Both the position numbers and the translations under genes were made by a program. From JBBRVP01 sp038246785 (lineage in GTDB: Bacteria; Actinomycetota; Actinomycetes; Jiangellales; Jiangellaceae): a stretch of DNA of 10,167 nucleotides. A model generated the notes under the pieces. That model had not been told where the DNA came from, did not search any database, and was given only the letters and a program-made list of their open reading frames with translations. Location: contig JBBRVP010000062.1 in the NCBI GenBank assembly GCA_038246785.1, positions 1 to 10,167 of the forward strand, read 5' to 3'. Positions within the stretch are counted from its first letter, which is position 1. The number at the start of each line of letters is the position of its first letter. Positions 6,413 to 10,167 of this stretch are shown in pieces.

Positions 6413-7036
6413 TCACGCTGCTTGGCCGCTCCGGCGCGCTTGGGCTTCCAGCTGGGAGATCCGTTGCGCGGACAGGCCGAGCAGCCGGCCGATGTCGCGC
6501 ACCGACAGCCCATCCGCCCTCAGAAGCGCGACCAGCTCGAGCTGGGCCTTGGCAGCGTCGCGCGCGGCAGCGTCGGCTTTCAGGCGCTTGCGTTCAGCCC
6601 GACTCATTGCTCGCTGCTCTGCCGTAGACAGCTCCACCTCCAGCCGGATCTGCACCTCGGACGGGTCGACACGGTCCACGAAAGAGACGGCGTCCCGCGC
6701 CATCGCCTCCACGCGGTCGAGTCGTTTGCACTGCGAGTGGATGCCAGGACGCTCGTCGACGGTGATCGCCCACCACCTGTCCGACCGGCGCGCTCGAGCC
6801 ACGTATACCGATCTCATGCCTGCCACCACCTCTCGCCAAGGACCCGTTGGAGGTTCCTTGCGGATCCCTTCCGCGGTGAGCCGGTTGATCTCGCGGTGCC
6901 GAGGGATCGTGACCCGGAACCCGCCGACGACGAGCTTGTCGTGTGGTCCGCGGCCGCCCGAAGCCTCGATGACGTCGATCCCGCGCACCCTCGCAGCCGT
7001 CCGAATCTCGTTCAGCAGCTGGCGCCGGCTGGTCAC
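6413..7036 (-). CDS. hicAB: HicA-HicB toxin-antitoxin fused in a single reading frame
   Basis: 207 residues from GTG 7036. Residues 1-73 look like HicA, a small dsRBD-fold mRNA interferase: VTSRRQLLNEI, then GPHDKLVVGGFRVTIPRHREI, with H32 in the place of the catalytic His. From M74 the protein looks like HicB: YVARARRSDRWWAITVDERPG, the LDRVEAMARDAVSF helix, EVQIRLEVEL, and a C-terminal helix-turn-helix (ADGLSVRDIGRLLGLSAQRISQL) for DNA binding. HicA and HicB are normally separate genes with a stop between; here no stop intervenes. An internal ATG (6817) with upstream GAGAGG could release free HicB. A GTG at 7087 in the same frame would add 17 residues, but 7036 fits the usual HicA start. 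Each half resembles its family moderately; the joined frame is directly visible. Confidence 0.68.
   Translation of the reverse strand: MTSRRQLLNEIRTAARVRGIDVIEASGGRGPHDKLVVGGFRVTIPRHREINRLTAEGIRKEPPTGPWREVVAGMRSVYVARARRSDRWWAITVDERPGIHSQCKRLDRVEAMARDAVSFVDRVDPSEVQIRLEVELSTAEQRAMSRAERKRLKADAAARDAAKAQLELVALLRADGLSVRDIGRLLGLSAQRISQLEAQARRSGQAA
6815..6834 (-). promoter_or_regulatory. Possible internal start and ribosome binding site for free HicB
   Basis: On the minus strand, GAGAGG (6834-6829) precedes ATG 6817-6815 by 11 bases. Translation from here would give a 134-residue HicB with its full fold and HTH. The spacing is a little long, so its strength is uncertain. Confidence 0.35.
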
Positions 7037-7044
7037 CAGCCTAA

Positions 7045-7061
7045 GTCCATAAACGCTGGAC
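7045..7061. promoter_or_regulatory. Small inverted repeat just upstream of hicAB
   Basis: GTCCA and TGGAC separated by 7 bases, beginning 9 bases upstream of the GTG start; a TTGACT hexamer lies just upstream on the minus strand. Such a position fits an autoregulatory HicB operator, but the arms are short and chance cannot be excluded. Confidence 0.3.
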
Positions 7062-7115
7062 AAGTCAAGTGCAGCGTTGCTAGACACAGTCGAGCGTGAC
7101 GTGCCGGAAGGCCAG

Positions 7116-7868
7116 TCACGACGCGGGTCGGTCGGGCCCGTCGGGATCGGGTGCGCGCCAGACTGGTGCGGGGTCGCGCCAGAGTTCGGTGCGGTCGATG
7201 CGGTCGGTGATGCGGGTCAGCCAGCCGCGCAGGTCGTGGGGGAGGACGTAGCAGCCCGGCGCGGTGACGGTGTGGGGCAGGTCGGTGTCGGTGGTGGTGG
7301 CGAGCAGTTCGCGTAGCTGGGTGGCGACTTTGGCATTGACCGGCTTGTCGGTGACGGTCTGCCAGTGGCATTCGGCGCGCCACACGGTGGTGTCGAAGGC
7401 GCGCCAGTCCTGGCCGAAGTAGCCGCCGAGCAGCCAGCTCAGCTCCGGCCAGGCATGGCGGGGGCCGTCGGGGAGGTCGATGTCGGGGTAGGCGGTGGCG
7501 ATCATCGGCTTGCCGTGTTGTGGCCGCCACCGCCAGGTGACGACGGCGGCGCTGGCCCGGGTGTTGCCTGCGGGGGTGGTGATGGTGCCGATCTCGCGGT
7601 CGAGGTGCCCGTAGCACCAGACCCGCTTGACCCCGAGCGCGTCGTCGAAGAACGCCCGCAGCGTCGGCTCGTGCGGCCGGATCACCATCGTTGACGCCCA
7701 GTTCGCCACCGTGTCGTCATCGAACAACGACGTACGGGGAAGCGCGGGGACGCCGGCGCCGCTGAGCGGTCTCGCCGGCACCTCGGGTCGGGCAATGCGT
7801 CGCACGACCTCGCTGACGTAGTCAAGCCATGTCGACCGCGGAACGCCATCGACGTACGGCAGGTCGGC
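7116..7868 (-). pseudogene. Decayed paralogue of the composite immunity gene (5' end deleted)
   Basis: From ADLPYVDGVPRSTW onward this frame matches residues 82-331 of the intact composite gene at 879-1874, by eye at about three quarters identity. It has the end of the first immunity-like domain, the truncated RNase A-like domain (SLFDDDTVANW, LRAFF, VVTWRW, MIATAYP) and the CdiI-type domain (PELSWLLGGYFGQDW, LRELLATT, LRGWLTRITDRI), ending in the same ELWRDPAPVW tail. The first 81 residues and the start codon are missing; the sequence is joined instead to the toxin N-terminal half in another frame. The surviving part has no stop or frameshift, so it may have decayed only recently or may still be expressed from an unseen start. 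Confidence 0.75.
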
Positions 7869-8479
7869 GCGGGGGTCGCCCGCACGGTGGCCCACCACCG
7901 TTGGCGGTCGACGGCGGCGTCGACGGTGAGCCCGTAGGCCGGCCCGGCGGCGCCGACCAGGTTGGCGGCGGCAGCGTCGCGGAAGCCTTCCCACTGGTCG
8001 CGGGCGTGCAGCGGCCGGTCGGGGATCTGTACCCGCAGCCGGTCCAGCGCGCCGGCCAGCCGCCCGGACAGCTCCTCGTACTCCATAGCCAGCGCCCGCT
8101 GCCGCCTCCGCAGTGTCTGCAGCAGGTCCAGCGAGGGGTCGCGGCCGGGTGAGCCGGCGGCCACCCAGGCGGCGTTGGCCGCCTGCACCTGTCCGGTGTC
8201 GGCCCCCAGCGCCCGTTCCCGCGCGGCCAGTTCGGCGGCCTCGGCGGCAAACGAGGCGAGCAGCCCACCGGCGGCCACGGACATGTCGCGGACCAGCGCG
8301 GCATCGGCGTCGACCCGGGTGGCCGCCGCGGCGGCGGCCTCGGCGGCTGGCCCCGACCAGTCCCCGGCCTCGAAGCGCGGCCCGGTCGCCTGGTGCGCGC
8401 GGCCGGCGGCGCTGCGCAGCCGGGCCGCCACCTCCTCGACCACGGCCGGGTCCACCCGCACCAACACCCCAGACCCCAC
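7682..8479 (-). pseudogene. Decayed paralogue of the WxG toxin (RNase domain deleted)
   Basis: GTG 8479 opens a 265-codon frame. About the first 200 codons (to roughly base 7880) match the N-terminal half of the toxin at 1871-3106: GSGVLVRVDPAVVEEVA, the WSG turn at residues 41-43, PSLDLLQTLRRRQRALA, VQIPDRP, DQWEGFRDA and RQRWWATV. The homology stops there, and the final 60 or so codons are an out-of-frame reading of immunity-gene DNA. The rest of the pretoxin segment and the whole RNase A-like domain are gone. The start lies 8 bases after a -10 box, so the fragment may still be transcribed as a leaderless message, giving a delivery domain without a warhead. Confidence 0.75.
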
Positions 8480-8487
8480 GAACCGCG

Positions 8488-8493
8488 AGGCTA
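8488..8493 (-). promoter_or_regulatory. -10 box of the paralogous toxin operon
   Basis: TAGCCT on the minus strand ends 8 bases before GTG 8479, matching the leaderless layout of the intact operon (3114-3119). A GGGAGG slightly upstream is too far from the start to act as a normal ribosome binding site. Confidence 0.5.
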
Positions 8494-8517
8494 GAACCTC
8501 CCGGCAGCAGCCCGCGG

Positions 8518-8531
8518 CGGCCGTCCACAGG
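8518..8531 (-). promoter_or_regulatory. Second copy of the conserved 14-base upstream block
   Basis: Identical to 3144-3157 (CCTGTGGACGGCCG), with the same 24-base distance to the -10 box. It lies between the ClpP-like stop and the paralogous toxin start. Confidence 0.4.
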
Positions 8532-8553
8532 CGGCCCGCCTCGCCACGAACAT

Positions 8554-9222
8554 TTAGCCGGGCCGCTGGAGCAGCCCGTACGCGAGCGCGTCCTCCGCCG
8601 AGAGGACACGGCCGGCGCGGAGGTCGGCGTCCACATTCGCCGCCGCCTGCCCCGTCGCCGATGCAACAAGATCTCGCATCAGGGTGGAGTATCGCTCGAA
8701 CGACTCAGCCTGGACGGCGATGCGCGTGGCCGTGCCGTCGACGGCGCCGGTGGGCAGAGACAGCACCACGGTCAAGTTCGGGCTGCCCGCGCGATCGGCC
8801 GCGGCGGCCAGCACGGCCACCGAGGGACCGCCGACGATTCCTCGTACAGGCACGTGCACCGGTGCCGGGAGCGTCTGGATCGTGTCCGCGAGGGCGAGGC
8901 AGGCGTCGAGGTCGCCTTCGGCGGCGGACAGGTGCAGCGTGATGGGGTCCTCGGCGTCCTGCGCGAGCAGCAGCAGCTGTGCCGTCACAGACGACGCCAG
9001 CGCCGGGTTGAGCCGGCCGACGGCTAGCACCTGCCGCTGCCGAAGCAGCGCGCCGAGGACGGCACGGTCGCGGTTGCCGAAGTCCGGCTCGTCCGAGGCC
9101 GGCGATTGTGGCTGCGGCGCCGGCTCCGGGCTCGGGGGCCGCGGCAGGACCACTTGCGGCGCCGGCTCGGGACTTGCGCGGGGCGGCGAGTGTCTCGTGA
9201 CGACGGACGCTGAGGCCGTCAC
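8554..9222 (-). CDS. ClpP-like protein, probably catalytically inactive
   Basis: 222 residues. A Pro/Ala-rich N-terminus (1-48) precedes a ClpP/crotonase-fold body (about 50-218): ALLRQRQVLAVGRLNPALASSVTAQLLLL, then LALADTIQTLPAPVHVPVRGI, a late TGQAAANVDADLRAG and SAEDALAYGLL. These match the ClpP order and the length of its body. The catalytic positions do not: the 'GqAaSMG' nucleophile region is GIVGGPSVA, with Gly132 aligned to the Ser and a Ser two residues later; the 'iHqP' His is Ser155 (LSLP); the 'DxxRD' Asp aligns with Gly204. I infer a pseudoprotease, perhaps a regulatory subunit or a relic. It lies upstream of the decayed toxin copy on the same strand. The start is GTG 9222, with no clear ribosome binding site. 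Confidence 0.68.
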   Translation of the reverse strand: MTASASVVTRHSPPRASPEPAPQVVLPRPPSPEPAPQPQSPASDEPDFGNRDRAVLGALLRQRQVLAVGRLNPALASSVTAQLLLLAQDAEDPITLHLSAAEGDLDACLALADTIQTLPAPVHVPVRGIVGGPSVAVLAAAADRAGSPNLTVVLSLPTGAVDGTATRIAVQAESFERYSTLMRDLVASATGQAAANVDADLRAGRVLSAEDALAYGLLQRPG

Positions 9223-9248
9223 AGTCTGACCCGTGCTGCGACAGTCCG

Positions 9249-9444
9249 GCGCGGACCGCGCGACCAGTGCGCGAGATCCTCGACCTCGTCGCTCGCCGGC
9301 TCACCAACGCCGCGATCGCGCGGCGACTGTTCCTGTCCGACAAGACCGTGCGCAAACGTGTCGAACGTCTTCACCAAGCTGCAGGTGAGTGGGCGGGCCG
9401 AGGCGGTCGCCCGAGCGCGGGACGCCGGGCTGGGCGGTGGGTGA
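9249..9444 (+). pseudogene. LuxR/NarL-type HTH fragment, truncated and frameshifted
   Basis: REILDLVARRLTNAAIARRL then FLSDKTVRKRV is the recognition part of a LuxR-type HTH. The expected continuation, SNVFTKLQVSGRAEAVARARDAGLG, is present from 9361 in the next frame and ends at TGA 9442-9444. About two bases are missing near 9352-9360, where a typical 'TVRNHVSN' would be encoded. Nothing upstream of 9249 encodes a receiver or sensor domain, so this is a 3' remnant of a response regulator or AAA-LuxR gene. It is not a functional gene as it stands. Confidence 0.7.
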
Positions 9445-9500
9445 TCGTCTGGGTTGACGGTCTCGGGCAACGGGTATGCGTTGGACCTCGTCGTCGCAGC

Positions 9501-9508
9501 GGAGGAGG
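9501..9508 (+). promoter_or_regulatory. Strong ribosome binding site fixing the start of the SRPBCC gene
   Basis: GGAGGAGG ends 7 bases before GTG 9516, ideal spacing. An ATG at 9511 is too close and in another frame. Confidence 0.7.
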
Positions 9509-9515
9509 TAATGGA

Positions 9516-9953
9516 GTGGCCAGGACGGTGACGGTGGAGACGAGCATCGCCGCTCCCGCCGACCGGGTGTGGACGGCGCTGACTGACCCGGAGATCATCC
9601 AGCGGTACATGTTCGGCTCGAAGGTGGTGACCGACTGGCAGCCAGGTAGCCCGATCGTCTGGAAGGGCGAGTGGCAGGGGAAGGCCTACGAGGACAAGGG
9701 CGTCGTCCTCGACGTCGCGCCGGGCAAGCGCCTGGAGGTCACCCACTTCAGCCCGCTGACCGGGCAGCCGGACGTGCCGGAGAACTACCACCGGCTCAGC
9801 TATGAGCTGGACGAGTCCGCCGGCCAGACCCGGGTGCGCCTCACTCAGGACGGCGCCGGAAGCGACGAGGAGGCCGAGCACTCGGCGCAGAACTGGCGGG
9901 CCATGCTCGAAGGCTTGAAGGGCGTCGTCGAGGGCGGCAGCGGAGCGGGCTGA
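9516..9953 (+). CDS. SRPBCC / AHSA1-family (Hsp90 ATPase activator-like) protein
   Basis: 145 residues, typical for the family. It begins VARTVTVETSIAAPADRVWTAL, the first strand and helix of the START/Bet v1-like cavity fold, continues with DPEIIQRYMFGSKVVTDWQPG and IVWKGEW, then GVVLDVAPGKRLEVTHFSPL, VRLTQDG, and ends in a long helix with NWRAMLEGLKGVVE. This is the classic AHSA1 order. Bacterial members bind small hydrophobic ligands or act in stress responses; the specific role cannot be told. The same frame runs upstream to 9267, but that part is LuxR-remnant sequence, and the start is set by the strong ribosome binding site. It stands alone, between the LuxR fragment and the IS5-type element. 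Confidence 0.85.
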   Translation: MARTVTVETSIAAPADRVWTALTDPEIIQRYMFGSKVVTDWQPGSPIVWKGEWQGKAYEDKGVVLDVAPGKRLEVTHFSPLTGQPDVPENYHRLSYELDESAGQTRVRLTQDGAGSDEEAEHSAQNWRAMLEGLKGVVEGGSGAG

Positions 9954-10010
9954 GAGTCGCGGTAACTGGCTCTTCGTACCTGCGGTGGGGGTGGTGTGAC
10001 ACGCCGGGCG

Positions 10011-10167
10011 GCTTGTTGCAGGGTGTGAGAACGTGTTGGGAAAGCACTCGGCGAGCCTCCGTGACTGTTGTGACTGAGGTGGCCAGTGTGGCGGTATGGC
10101 GTCCACTTCCCCGCGCCCCTATCCCTCCGATCTGACCGATGAGCAGTGGGCGTTGATCGCGCCGATG
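10011..10167 (+). mobile_element. Left end of an IS5-type insertion sequence (partial)
   Basis: After the SRPBCC stop the composition changes, and the stretch from about 10011, with GTGTGAGAACGTGTTGGGAA, looks like the terminal region of an actinomycete IS5-group element leading into its transposase. The exact end and its repeat cannot be fixed because the right end is outside the window. The left limit is a guess within about 20 bases. Confidence 0.45.
10096..10167 (+). CDS. N-terminus of an IS5-family transposase (partial, runs off the right edge)
   Basis: 24 codons from ATG 10096 to the window end. The peptide contains YPSDLTDEQWALIAP, the hallmark N-terminal motif of IS5-group (IS427/IS1031-like) transposases, where 'DLTDEQW..I.PLLP' starts the DNA-binding part. 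The DDE catalytic domain lies outside. No strong ribosome binding site precedes the ATG. Confidence 0.85.
   Translation, partial: MASTSPRPYPSDLTDEQWALIAPM

Noticed and set aside
7869..8669. Reading the minus-strand frame 7116-8669 as one 517-residue fusion protein
   Set aside because: The part above 7869 is an Arg/Gly-rich out-of-frame reading of the toxin N-terminus. Only the part below 7869 is homologous to the immunity gene.
8113..9027. Plus-strand Arg/Pro-rich open frame of about 300 codons
   Set aside because: Composition typical of a shadow in GC-rich DNA; it spans the intergenic region between the ClpP-like gene and the toxin paralogue without a plausible start.
9219..10106. Minus-strand open frame of 295 codons covering the SRPBCC gene
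   Set aside because: It is antisense to a well-supported SRPBCC gene with a strong ribosome binding site, and its translation has no recognisable domain.

Overview
The window is very GC-rich. It has frequent GTG starts, several start codons lying 6-8 bases after a TAnnnT hexamer (the leaderless-mRNA signature), WxG-type secreted toxins and ISAs1/IS5-type elements. All of this points to a high-GC actinomycete; Geodermatophilaceae, Pseudonocardiaceae or Frankia relatives are possible, but the sequence does not let me name a genus. It looks like an accessory island. It starts inside an ISAs1-type transposase (1-117), ends inside an IS5-type transposase (from 10096), and most of the space between is toxin, antitoxin, immunity or protease-like genes.

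Left part (151-3106, minus strand). A VapBC-type pair (antitoxin 546-782, PIN toxin 151-549) lies next to a polymorphic-toxin operon. The toxin (1871-3106) has an N-terminal WxG helical delivery region and a C-terminal RNase A-like domain of the CdiA-CT type. It overlaps by ATGA the next gene (879-1874), which I read as three joined parts: an immunity-like domain, a truncated RNase A-like toxin domain, and a CdiI-type immunity domain. The toxin has a leaderless -10 box (3114-3119).

Centre (3107-7036). The divergent intergenic region carries two copies of the palindrome GCGGTTCA-NN-TGAACCGC and leads on the plus strand into a pRiA4b ORF-3-like/IS1096-passenger-like gene (3365-4906). On the minus strand there follow a truncated ribbon-helix-helix antitoxin remnant, a trypsin-like HtrA/PDZ protease with an intact His-Asp-Ser triad (5103-6053), about 360 bases without a convincing gene, and a HicA-HicB toxin-antitoxin pair fused in one reading frame (6413-7036).

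Right part (7116-10167). A second, decayed copy of the toxin/immunity operon (7116-8479) has lost the RNase domain and most of the first immunity domain by an internal deletion of about 0.9 kb. It keeps the same promoter layout and the same toxin-fragment/immunity tail. Upstream are a ClpP-like protein that appears to lack all three catalytic residues (8554-9222), a broken LuxR-type HTH fragment (9249-9444), an AHSA1/SRPBCC-family gene with a strong ribosome binding site (9516-9953), and the left end of the IS5-like element.

How the parts relate. The intact toxin/immunity operon probably encodes an interbacterial or kin-competition effector with its protection. The second copy keeps an immunity tail but no complete toxin, as expected of an orphan module. 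VapBC, HicAB and the RHH remnant are typical passengers of such islands. The protease-like genes have no visible functional link to the toxins. These functional statements are inferred from domain resemblance read by eye.
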